Shown: positions 1 to 9,870 of the stretch, piece after piece | Numbering within the stretch: position 1 is the first letter of the stretch | Layout of the letters: every line of letters begins with the position of its first letter | DNA from: Axinella damicornis | Taxonomy: Eukaryota > Porifera > Demospongiae > Axinellida > Axinellidae | Assembly (NCBI GenBank): GCA_963931865.1 | Contig: OZ007518.1 | Location: 9,786,361-9,850,360, forward strand | DNA length: 64,000 nt | Reading direction: 5' to 3' | The notes under the pieces: model-generated | What the model saw: only the letters and a program-made list of their open reading frames with translations | The model's database searches: none | What the model was told of the DNA's origin: nothing | Program-made: the position numbers and the translations under genes

Positions 1-299
1 CCTCTCTCTCTGGGAAGGAGCTAAGCAAGCTTTGGAACTACGTGCTTAATATTTTTCGAGGGACGTGGCCAACGATTGCGCTTGAGAGCATCACCACCAC
101 AGCATAGGGATCCTGAGTATTGTTGGTCTCCCTAGCGCACTCGGACGGTGGGACTCCAAACTGGATGTTAAATGTGATGGCCTTTGACAAAACTCTCTAC
201 ATCGAATGTCACCATGGCTAGCTGGTAACTAACTGGTTGCACTCGATACCGTTCACACGTTGCCCTTCAATTGCGCCTAGCACTTGCCTAGCGCCTCGC

Positions 300-630
300 A
301 CTGAGGCTTACGTCATAGCCATTACGTAATTTTTGTCAAGAATCATATCGCCAAAAGTAAATTTCGCCAAATTAAAAATACGGCGTTTTGGCTGAAATCG
401 TCAAATTTAATGCCCACCAAATCTTCCTGCTATACGGTACCTCGTGATCCTATCACCGTAATGCTTCAGTGTTTGTGTGTGAATAACCTTTGTGCTTTTG
501 CCAATTTGGTAGTTGTGATCTTTGTGATTGCGGCTGCGCATTTAGTGAGTTAGCCCCTCCCTGAGTTATTACACAGTATGTTCGCGAGTTGACACCACTC
601 CAACTATAGCCAGAAGGGCACTGCACACAG
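300..630. other. Gene-free AT-rich stretch
   Basis: No coding signal. Bases 345-420 hold several CGCCAAA/GGCGTTTTGGC fragments resembling the ends of a degraded fold-back element; the longest reading frame here has no conserved counterpart in units B or C. Confidence 0.5.
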
Positions 631-632
631 CA

Positions 633-698
633 GTCTCGTGCCCGGACCACACCCTCTCACGAGGAAAACGTGAGGGGGTGTGGTCTGGGCCACGAGAC
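633..698. mobile_element. Short fold-back element
   Basis: Near-perfect hairpin. The left arm GTCTCGTGCCCGGACCACA pairs with the right arm TGTGGTCTGGGCCACGAGAC around a short loop. It is specific to unit A and directly abuts a 29-bp tandem repeat. Confidence 0.75.
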
Positions 699-700
699 TT

Positions 701-822
701 AAGAGCCACTCCCATAAACCACACCCACTAAGAGCCACTCCCATAAACCACACCCACTAAGAGCCACTCCCATAAACCACACCCACTAAGAGCCGCTCCC
801 ATAAACCACACCCACTAAGAGC
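701..822. repeat. 29-bp tandem repeat, about 4 copies
   Basis: AAGAGCCACTCCCATAAACC followed by ACACCCACT repeats at 701, 730, 759 and 788 with one or two mismatches. Absent from units B and C. Confidence 0.9.
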
Positions 823-873
823 CACCCTAACTCTTTTGCTGTAATGTAAGTGCTTGCAACTCTGCACCTGAGC

Positions 874-908
874 TAGCCTCGTTCCCACACGGCCTGGGAA
901 CGAGGCTA
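874..908. mobile_element. GCCTCGTTCCC hairpin, minimal form
   Basis: Two 15-17 bp arms, TAGCCTCGTTCCCA and GCCTGGGAACGAGGCTA, nearly back to back. This is the smallest form of the most abundant dispersed element in the window. Confidence 0.8.
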
Positions 909-1055
909 CACCTGAGCTAGTGCTCACGTAGCATTACGGTATGAGACACTGCACAATGAATGAGTTGTTATTGGGGCGGGCGTGAGCGAACCCCACACTT
1001 CTGTAATGTGTTGGGCATATTGTACGTACGTACGGCGCTATACTTCAAATACATG

Positions 1056-1622
1056 TACCGTATACTCTCGCGAAAGTCCGCCCACTCCGCAAAGAGCGCC
1101 CACCCCCCACTTTTGGCTCAATTTTCTATATAGGGTCAAAGTTTACTCGAATGAGCGCCCACCCTCACGCTATAGCCTCGTGCCTCGTGTAACAGGCGAT
1201 GGAGCGCATTAGTGAGATGTTCCAGCGTATCTGAGGTAAGAACCTCCTTGCAGCAAGTCTCTATTAGTCTGTGTATCCGTATCTATGGTGTCCATGTGTG
1301 TTGCCTGGCTTGCCTGTGCTGACGACGGCCCCGCGGCCTCCACGCTGGACCTCAGCCAGCGCTTGGCGGCAGCGAAGACGACGTGGTGAGCGGTGATGTT
1401 GCTAGTGACTCCAGCGATGTAGATGTGCTGGGAGGGCTTTGACTCACGCGCGATTGCTGCTCGATCGCTACTATTGCTACTTTGTACTTGCAGTGTACCG
1501 TAAACAAAGGTGGGCGCTCTTTCGAGGTTGAATGCGGAAACACTCGAAAGAGCGCCCACCCCCCTGTTTGGTGAGAAAGTAAGATGCAGCGCCCATGGGC
1601 GGACTTTCGCGAGAGTACGGTA
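1056..1622. mobile_element. MITE-like element with ~30-bp inverted ends
   Basis: Left end TACCGTATACTCTCGCGAAA and right end TTTCGCGAGAGTACGGTATA are inverted copies. Sub-terminal GAGCGCCCACC motifs occur on both sides. The 567-bp interior has no convincing protein. A right-half fragment lies at 25,766-25,876 in unit B, and unit C has the matching site empty (around 41,786), which supports mobility. Confidence 0.75.
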
Positions 1623-2163
1623 TATGTAAAATTCATTATGTCTTTGTTTCACATTACACAGTGTCCTGGACACATGATGGAGAGGGGGCCAGAACTGCTT
1701 CTGTTCTCAACTGCTTCTGGCAAACATCGACTCAGTCATTACCAGCAGAGTCTCCCTAGGCAGGACGGAGGCGACTGCGACACAAAGCAGACAGACGAGT
1801 CAGTCAATGCGCGGGTGTTAGCAGCAAAGTCTTCCATGGCAAGACAAAGGTGACTGGAATCCTAAGAGAATCCATGCATGTGGATCACAAGATGTTGTAG
1901 AGAGCCAGAGGTGCGTCCATGCATGGGAAGTATCACCATTCATCAACAGGCTGTCTGTTCATCTGCTGTATGGCTTATGGCCTCTGCACATGAGCTGCTC
2001 ACGCTCACCCCCAACATGGTTCAGTCGTCACTAGTTGGTATCTGAGATTATGTAGACATTGAAGACAGTGTAGTTGTTTTGTTGCCATAGAAATGATACT
2101 CGTCATGTCGACACATATTGATTCATTGTTGCCATGTATCAGTTGCCATTGTTTTCCCAAACC

Positions 2164-2430
2164 TCATCATCAGGTCATCCTGCATATTTATGGTTTGATC
2201 ACCATTACATCATCCTCATCATCAGGTCATCCTGGTTTGACCACCATTACATCATCCTCATCATCAGGTCATCCTGGTTTGACCACCATTACATCATCCT
2301 CACCATCAGGTCATCCTGGTTTGACCACCATTACATCACCCTCATCATCAGGTCATCCTGGTTTGACCACCATTACATCACCCTCATCATCAGGTCATCC
2401 TGGTTTGACCACCATTACATCATCCTTGAT
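2164..2430. repeat. 42-bp minisatellite, about 6 copies
   Basis: Unit CATCATCAGGTCATCCTGGT followed by TTGACCACCATTACATCATCCT. The period is a multiple of three, so the array reads open in more than one frame. That is a composition effect, not evidence of a protein. Unit A only. Confidence 0.9.
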
Positions 2431-3054
2431 TGCCTATAAAATGGGTATCCTCTGACTATTGATGGCTCAATAATGCAGCTGCTCTGTCAATCTGTCTCAG
2501 TGCTCTGCGAGCCAGTTAAACCTTCTTTGCATGTTATTCCTACTGAAGCTCAACAATGCATTGTCTTGACAGTGCAGACAAGTAATAAGCATCTCTCCAC
2601 TAGTGTTGGGTTCACTGGCCCCAATTAGAGCTCAAACACACGTGGCAGCAACACACACAAAATAGTTTATCTATTACCGAGAAGACTGCTAGGCAAACTT
2701 TGTCACATTATCAGTGGTATTTGGCATGGCATAGTAGCTAATCGACTGTATTAAAGCAGGTGTGCTCTTCTGGCCACCAGGTAATGATGTGGCGTACTAG
2801 TCTCCGTACTTTCTTCACCGCGCGCACAGGGAGGAGCCTGGGAACAAGGCTAATGTTGAGTTCTGCACATTGTGTAAGTGCAGATTTAATTCTGATATTC
2901 AGCTATTCATAAGAGTAGAGCTTTCGGAATATCTTGGTTTATTTTTAGTTAGTGTTATGAATAGCTACCTGTATGTGTGTGTGTCAGGGATGTGCCCATC
3001 CAACAGGTGCAGTGCACTATTTGGCAAGCAAACAAGCACTTTGCAGGCTGCAGC
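2431..3054. other. Gene-free stretch, partly shared with units B and C
   Basis: Bases 2,520-2,610 match 25,685-25,770 and 41,703-41,785. The following ~650 bases are specific to unit A. No supported coding sequence. Confidence 0.5.
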
Positions 3055-3159
3055 TAGCCTCGTACCCAGTCCCATGTCCAGCTGTTCATCACTTGCAGTA
3101 CCTTGCTTTACCATACTGCAAGCGATGAAAAGCTGGGCGTGGGACTGGGAACGAGGCTA
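3055..3159. mobile_element. GCCTCGTTCCC hairpin, long form
   Basis: Outer arms TAGCCTCGTACCCAGTCCCA and GGGACTGGGAACGAGGCTA, inner arms around CCAGCTGTTCATC and GATGAAAAGCTGG. Unit A only. Confidence 0.75.
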
Positions 3160-3849
3160 GGCTGCAGCCGGCCACATGTACTCTCCTGAGACAGATGCAC
3201 CTAACAGAGTGACATAATATGCCCATGCTTGGTAGAAAAAGCAGCTCTTCTTCAAGGTGCCACATGTACAGTTCTATATATGCGTTGGCACACAAGGTGC
3301 CACATCGATCGTAGGCTATAGTTATCGGATGTTAATTAATCACTGCGCTGTACTACTGGACTTGTCAAAATTATTCCCAAAAACTGTGTTCCCAGGGTAA
3401 AAATTGTCACTAGAACTGTGGATCTAGAAAACTGTGGATCTAGAAAAGAAGAGGTATTCTTCTCCAGCTATACGACCCTGTAGAGCTCTAGCTCTATAGC
3501 CCTGACCTTTGACCTGGTTCAATGGGAATGTGCAGCAGACAATGGAACAAGTTAATGATGACCACTCTTTGTGTTGAAGACATCAATGTAAAGCATCACA
3601 GCGCTTACACTCTGATCACAGTTATGGTCTTGAAAGTAGACGTCTTTCCTAGGCCATTTGATGATAATTGTGTGTTTTGGTCCGAGACTGAGTTTTGCAT
3701 AAAGATTGTTACGGGATGTGCTTCCACAATGTCATGCGTTTGACAGGATACATAGATAGAATAAATGGATAGATAGATGAGACACTACACTGTACCTTCA
3801 TTGTGTTGCACTTTTGATGCATTAGGTCTATCCGAGGAATTTCTCTGTT

Positions 3850-3935
3850 AACGGTGATGGTGACAGGGCCGTTAATGGTGGTGGTGGCAGGCCCGGTATC
3901 GGTGATGGTGGCAGTGGCAATGGCCATTGTACTTG
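3850..3935. repeat. 48-bp repeat, short allele
   Basis: Only one to two copies of the GGTGATGGTGACAGGG...GGCAGG unit that forms long arrays at the matching sites in B (26,473) and C (42,352). Probably close to the unexpanded state. Confidence 0.8.
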
Positions 3936-4382
3936 TTCAGATTCCCTTGTTTCCATTGCACGGACCCTTCGTAACATAGATTATAATCATTCTATCATCT
4001 CACGTATAATGGTTGCTGTCATCATACGTAGGCCTCCCAGGTGGAGGTAGGCTATTCCATATAAGGTTTGGAACTGGAATGAGCTAATGGGTAGAAGAAT
4101 GTAAACAAACCATGACCAAGCAATTAACTACCACGCACACAGTAAAGGCTAATTGGCATGTTGGTTATAGGGTAATGAAGCTTGAAGTTTCATCACAAGT
4201 TTATTATCATCCATTGTGTTCGTTTATCATTGTGTTCATCACAACTTAATTAATTCATTCATTTGTGTTGTTCGAAGTTAATGATAATTGCAGTGCATGT
4301 GTAGGTATGTAGATCCGGATCCATTGACATTACCACAAACTGGTGCACGTCCCGTTACCGCAAACCACCACCTGAGGGATAC
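3936..4382. other. Gene-free stretch
   Basis: Matches 26,835-27,180 of unit B with indels. Holds TTTATCATTGTGTTCATCAC-type short repeats. No coding signal. Counterpart deleted in unit C. Confidence 0.5.
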
Positions 4383-4537
4383 TAGCCTCATTCCCAGGCC
4401 TTCCCTGTTCTTTCTGTTCTTTGGTTTGCGTTGACAACAATACACACGGATACGGATCAAGAGCCGCACTGCTCTTCTGCATCAGTCAACGCAAACCAAA
4501 GAACAGAAAAAATGGGGTAGGCCTGGGAACGAGGCTA
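4383..4537. mobile_element. GCCTCGTTCCC hairpin with long inner stem
   Basis: Outer arms TAGCCTCATTCCCAGGCC and GGCCTGGGAACGAGGCTA. Inner arms are TGTTCTTTGGTTTGCGTTGA and TCAACGCAAACCAAAGAACA. The orthologous insertion is at 27,182-27,333, so it predates the A/B duplication. Confidence 0.85.
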
Positions 4538-4767
4538 AGGGATACCACAAATGGCAAACACGGACGAGATCTGAATGATCTGAATGGTGTTTATACGTAG
4601 GATCTATGAATTCCAGCAAAGCAAAACATTCTCATGGGCAAAATTATGATTCGGCACGTGTGATTCAGCAGATCCTAGGTAACAAGGAAAAACACAAACA
4701 CAAATGCACAGTCATGATGACTCATCAATTCAAAAGGCACCAGGTGCATTTAGACCTGCAAAATAAT

Positions 4768-4867
4768 TAGCCTCACTCCCAGGCTCCTCCCACCAGCTTT
4801 TTGTCGCATACTCAGTGTACCAAAAAATGGGGACAAAAAGCTGGGGAGGAGCCTGGGAACGAGGCTA
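4768..4867. mobile_element. GCCTCGTTCCC hairpin, long form
   Basis: Outer arms TAGCCTCACTCCCAGGCTCC and AGCCTGGGAACGAGGCTA, inner arms CCAGCTTTTTGTCGC and GGGGACAAAAAGCTGG. Shared with unit B at 27,532. Confidence 0.85.
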
Positions 4868-4999
4868 TGAAATAATCATGCGGCAGACACTGTGCATGCC
4901 TATTTTGCGTAACTGTGTCCTCTAGCTGTGAATGGGAATAGAATTAATGGCGCTAGTCTTGGGACAAGCTTCAGAAGCAGCTGCAGCATGGTCTCTCAT

Positions 5000-5088
5000 T
5001 AGCCTTGTTCCCAGGCTTCCACCCATGCAGATTTTATCTCTCTACACGGCTGCAAGATAAAATCTAGACGGAGGCCTGGGAACGAGCT
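5000..5088. mobile_element. GCCTCGTTCCC hairpin with ATTTTATC stem
   Basis: Outer arms TAGCCTTGTTCCCAGGC and GGCCTGGGAACGAGCT, inner arms AGATTTTATCT and AGATAAAATCT. Shared with unit B at 27,757. Confidence 0.8.
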
Positions 5089-6522
5089 GGTCTCTCATGA
5101 CTTGCCGCTAGCTAGTTGCTAGTTCCGGATCCGTGTTCTGCATTGAAGTTGCCCGTTTTAGTTAGCAAAATAATAGGTAGGTCTTGACTGTATAGAAGTG
5201 AGTTTTCTACCTATAGGATATACGTTTGCTTCTTCGATCAGTTCATAAACTAGAGCATAGCTATATAGCTACCTCTGTCAATATTGCTCTATAGGTTTGC
5301 TTCAGTTCACAAACTAGTGTTCTAGACACCTCTGTCTCTAGGATATAATTATGTTTGATCTTGAGTAGTGTTCAACCTTACCAAACCTCTGTCAAACCCA
5401 AGACTCCATCACGTAGGTTTGACAGAGCTCTGCTTGAGTTCAGAAAGGTTCATCACTATTGAACCACATCGAACCACACTGAGTTTTTTTGTCTGAGAAC
5501 TTCTGCCTGTACAAGTGGGTTCTCAAATTGAAGAGGGTTCAACCCTTCCGAACCTCCTGTGAATGAGCGTGATCGAGTGATCAAGGCTCTTGGATAGCTT
5601 TCCACCATACACTTCAGAATTACCGAACCATTTCGAACCACTGTCGAACCTTTCTGAACTAGCTAAATCCTTCCCGGGATACATAATCTGGTTTGTCCCT
5701 TCTAAATCACAGCTAGCTACAGTGTTTCGGACTCTTGCCGGCTCTAGCAATAGACATGCCTGTCACTGCACCGGCCACTGTGCCCTTATCAATTGATGAG
5801 TCATCATAATTCTCCTCCCAACCGTAATGACTGTGCATTTGTGTTTGTGTTATTCCATATTTGTACATCTGCTGAGTCGGAATGTACCGTGAGAATGTTT
5901 TGGTTTTCTGGAGTTCGTGGGTGTATGGTTATTTTTAGTAAGTGCTGTTTAGCCTTATTTGGTGATGCTACCCATCCTCTAGAACTTCCTGTCAGCAGAC
6001 TATAAATAGCTGGTTGTACTAGTTCTTTTATGTTCCAAATGAAATCTACTACTATACCACCAGAGTACAACCGCCACCTCACCTCTCCTCACCATGCGCT
6101 GCCCACTGGCTCCTCTCCCATAGCTGCCTACTACAGTACAACCGCCACCTCACCCGCCACCTCACCTCTCCTCACCGTGCGCTGTCCACGGGCTCCTCTC
6201 CCACAGCTGCCTACTACAATACAACCGCCAGCTGCCTAACATCTCCTGGTGTCTCACCACCTCTCCCAAGTACCATTCTCCCATCAACCTCGTCTTCCGA
6301 GTGCCCTCCACTGCTTTGCCTCACCAGATCAGCCTCAGGTTTGTGTGAAGTGTGGTATTTAACTCGTAAGTAAATTTACTTCTTCCGTATGTCAAAAAGC
6401 CATAGAGTGGAAGACCGCACGGACGTTGCAATATCATATTGCAGCTGATAATTTTGTCCATAAGTTCTGAGCACACTGCATGCACAGAATTATCACAACA
6501 CAATAAGCAAAGCCACTGACCC
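5089..6522. repeat. Gene-free region with a 71-bp repeat
   Basis: No supported gene. Bases 5,370-5,680 hold many GAACC/GGTTC motifs and an inverted pair CCTCTGTCAAACC / GGTTTGACAGAG. Bases 6,065-6,235 carry two and a half copies of a 71-bp unit starting GTACAACCGCCACCTCACC. Unit B has the same 71-bp repeat at 28,838-28,990. Confidence 0.6.
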
Positions 6523-6557
6523 TAGCCTCATTCCTAGGCGGCCTGGGAACGAGGCTA
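6523..6557. mobile_element. GCCTCGTTCCC hairpin, minimal form
   Basis: TAGCCTCATTCCTAGGC directly followed by GGCCTGGGAACGAGGCTA. Shared with unit B at 29,228. Confidence 0.8.
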
Positions 6558-6597
6558 CACTGACACCAGCAAATGTGCATTGTAGGAATGAAACCAG

Positions 6598-8594
6598 ATT
6601 CAGAACGCACCCGTTAACCTGATCTGTGATGAAGGAGTTCTGCTGAGGTCTGAAAGAGTGGAAAAGAAGCTACAAGACAGTGTGAATGGTGCCGTCTGCT
6701 GTATGATGTGCATTCCATGGTTCCATATACTGACAACATGGCTGTGGGTTTGGGCTTACAACACCACGATAGAAGTACACTCAGAACTCACAACTTGCAG
6801 TCCAAGGGAGATATTAGCTAATGAATTACAGGCTTGACCTTTGACCCTTAAGACTTCCAGAAAAGATACCTGGAATTAGTGGCCATTGTGTTTATGCTAC
6901 TTTACACAAGTAATTAATTGAACTCTTAAGATAATTGTCTCAATGAATATGTTTTTCTGGAGGTTGCTGGGTGATGGTTGCTAGGTAATTGCAGGGGCGG
7001 AGACAGCTAATCAATCGGCACCACGATAGAAATACACTCAGAACTCACAACTTGCAGTCCAAGGGAATATATTAGCTAATGAATTATGGGCTTGACCTTT
7101 GACCCTTAAGACTTCCAGAATAGATGCCTGGAATTGTGTTTGTGCTATTATACACAATTATAGTATGGTGAGTGGTTTGTCTGGAGGTTGCTAGGTGATG
7201 GTTGCTAAGTGGTTGGTATGTAGTCCAACAGCTGACTCCTGAGCAGAGGTGGCTGCAGGACTGCAGTGGCCTAGGAACTGTGCTAGTGGTATTCCACACA
7301 GAGGGCCTTGAAGGTGGTGCAATTAACATGCTTGCTACACCGTCAGCGTGCTGTATGGTATCGACAGCAAATCTAGATATGCTGTTGATACTATCAAACA
7401 CCGAGACAGAGGTATCATAGGCATCCATCTCTTTACAAGCTAAACCACTTTAATATGCCAAACGAGGAGCGCATGAGCCGCCGAAATGAATGAAAAGCAC
7501 TAAAATTGCTATATCTAGCTAGCTAATCAGTTGGTCTCTTTGTGCCGCTTGGTTTGTGGTAGCGCTGGTGTCGCTAGACGCCACGCTTCACGTACCAGTA
7601 GTCTAGTAACAGCGCTAGTGACCCGCTGATGTCGATTTTGTGGCACAAGCACCAAGTAAAGTTTTCGCGGTGAGCTAAAAACTGTCATAACTCTCGGTTA
7701 TCCAAATTGCTAGTTCCTTACTTCCAGCGCTTTCTTTTGATACCTTGGTCTCACTCGTCAAGTACCCGCAGTGCCCGCTAGAACGGTAACAGACAGACAC
7801 ACAGACACACAGACACACACGATGAGTACTAGAACCTCGCCCCCGCATGGGCGAGGTTAACAATGTTGTTTTGTTTTGGAGCGAGTATGGTAACTGAAAA
7901 AGGGGTGGATACATAGGCCGTTACCAAGAGCTATTATTGGATATCGATATCTTAGTGACACACCCATTCTTGACTATGTTTCCACTGTTCATGAATATAG
8001 GCCTGCATCCACCCCTTTTCACATAATAATTGATAAGTTGGAATGATTATGTAACCATGGTAACAGGAGTGATCATTCTAGTGTACTGTGACATAGTCCT
8101 CACTGTCCTGGGTTGACCACTCTGCGACTGTATATACCAGGAGGCTGAGAGGATGGTGCATACTAGTGTGCAGATGGATGACCTGCCTGCCCCAAACACA
8201 CAGGCACCAAGTAAAGTTTTGTTTTGGAGCGAGTATGGTAACTGAAAAAGGGGTGGATACATAGGCCGTTACCAAGAGCTATTATTGGATATCGGTATCT
8301 TAGTGACACACCCATTCTGGACTATTGCACAGACTATGTTTACACTGTTCATGAATATAGGCATACTGCATCCACCCCTTTCCACATAATGTGCTTATGA
8401 TTATGTAACCATGGTAACAGGAGTGATCATTTAGTGTACTGTGACATACTCCTCACTGTCCCAGGGTGACCACTCTGCGACTGTACCAGGAGGCTGAGAG
8501 GATGGTGCCTACTAGTGTGCAGATGGATGACTTGCCTGCCCCAAACACACAGGTCATCCTAGCTGATCAGGCTGATGCATTGCTCCAGCTGTGA
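6598..8594 (+). pseudogene. Exon relics of an unrecognised gene (unit A)
   Basis: Three exon-like stretches precede the Death/Kelch gene. Stretch 6,598-6,747 corresponds to a B exon encoding ...EEKLQDSVKWCRLLYDVHS but has lost one base and is frameshifted. Stretch 7,232-7,411 is open for 60 codons (LTPEQRWLQDCSGLGTVLVV...) between a CAG acceptor and a possible GTATCA donor. Stretch 8,465-8,594 encodes a C-terminal end (TLRLYQEAERMVPTSVQ ... ADALLQL, stop TGA) after a good CCCAG acceptor. A broken tandem copy of this last stretch lies near 8,100-8,210. I do not recognise the family. The pieces look like the 3' end of a real gene carried along in the duplication; phases between them are uncertain. 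Confidence 0.45.
7867..8563. repeat. ~349-bp direct duplication
   Basis: GTTTTGTTTTGGAGCGAGTA at 7,867 recurs at 8,216, and both copies continue through GGGGTGGATACATAGGCC to the VQMDDLPAPNTQ-coding stretch. Unit B has a single copy (from about 30,430), so this is a local event in A. Confidence 0.85.
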
Positions 8595-9237
8595 AGTGTG
8601 ATCACAACATTGCTACTAATTCTGTCATACAGCAGTCAGTGTCAGTGATGACTGTTGCAATCTGTACTGTGCTGTGTGTGCAAGCTGAAATTGCCAATAC
8701 AGGAAGCTCCTCCCACCTAGGGGTACACCTCCTAGTTTGGCCCATGAGACTAGCAGTGTCACAATAATGGTAGTTAGTAGTAACTATAGCAACAGTGGTA
8801 ACTATAGCAACTATTATGTAGCTAGAGGTGTGGGTTCACATGAAGGTGATACATGTAGTGACCAGAGCAAGTATGAGCTGTTTCAGACCATAGACGATAT
8901 AAACCAGAGGAAACATGATCTACACGTAGCTAGTGCATGCCTTAAGAATAATCCCCAGGGTGTGATAGCTACGTGCTAGTGATCATGATCGTGAAGTGTG
9001 GAAAAGATCTCTGTAGGGGGGTTGTTTACTTCACTGTTCATGCGATCATCGCTGCACGCCTTGTTTCCCTATACTTTTTCTCGTTCTGGTTGCCCACATC
9101 CAGTTATGTTTATGTTTACATTATCGTCTGACTTGGGGGTGGGGCTCAAATGGGCGCGGCTCACTAGTACTGCGCTAGGCTATAGCTACCAGCTAGCCGA
9201 ATTTACGCTGCAGACTTGCGAGAAGCATTGCACCACT

Positions 9238-9805
9238 ATGTCGGTCGACCCGTCCCAGTTGAGGTCCTCACCTCACACTGGCTACTACCTAACCTTCTTT
9301 GTACTGAAGACGCCCCTCATCATGAATGGTCAGCCTGCACAGATCACCTCAGACGATGGGCATCTCACCCTCAGCTGTCGCAACCCTCCCGTCAGCATCA
9401 CGTTCGACTCCCTCACCACCGAAGTCGACGCTGTTGTGAAGAAGTATGGTCTGGAAGGGGTGAGCAACTACTGGTGTGAGGAAGAAGTACCTCTCTTCGA
9501 GCTCAAGCTCTCTTCTCAGCGCAGTCTTAAAAACTTCCTTCGCCTGCAAGACCAGCTCCAGAACGAACTCGCGTTCAGAATATCTGCAAACTTAACTCAG
9601 AAGCAGCAATCGGTGGGTCCAATTGTAGTACACAGCGAAGTACATATGCTTACTCCCCGCCCGGAAACAAAGGATGCCAAGGTGTTGGTGGTGACATCCG
9701 AAAACATTGACACCTGCGCCACCATTTGGAGAGAAAGTGAGGTGTTCAATTTTGGTGCTCTGTACAGAGCGATGAGGATCGATCGCAAAGCAATTCCCAA
9801 CGAAG
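9238..9805 (+). CDS. Copy A exon 1: novel N-terminal domain
   Basis: Encodes 189 residues that I do not recognise. All three copies keep TGYYLTFFVLKT-like and SSDDGHLTLSCRNPP-like segments, FRL-type leucine/basic stretches (FLRLQDQL) and a C-terminal VLVVTSENIDTC block. Ends AACGAAG/GTACTAAC, phase 1, which joins the Death-domain exon as ..NEGQVTLALLD. Copy A differs by an extra Glu (CEEEVPLF) and a short gap (VVHSEVH where C has VVYARSEVH). Confidence 0.75.
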
Positions 9806-9825
9806 GTACTAACATCTGGCTATCA

Positions 9826-9870
<45 letters not shown>

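Noticed and set aside
8998..9237. Upstream in-frame extension of exon 1 in copy A
   Set aside because: The extension starts at GTG and the frame is not conserved in B or C; ATG at 9,238 is.
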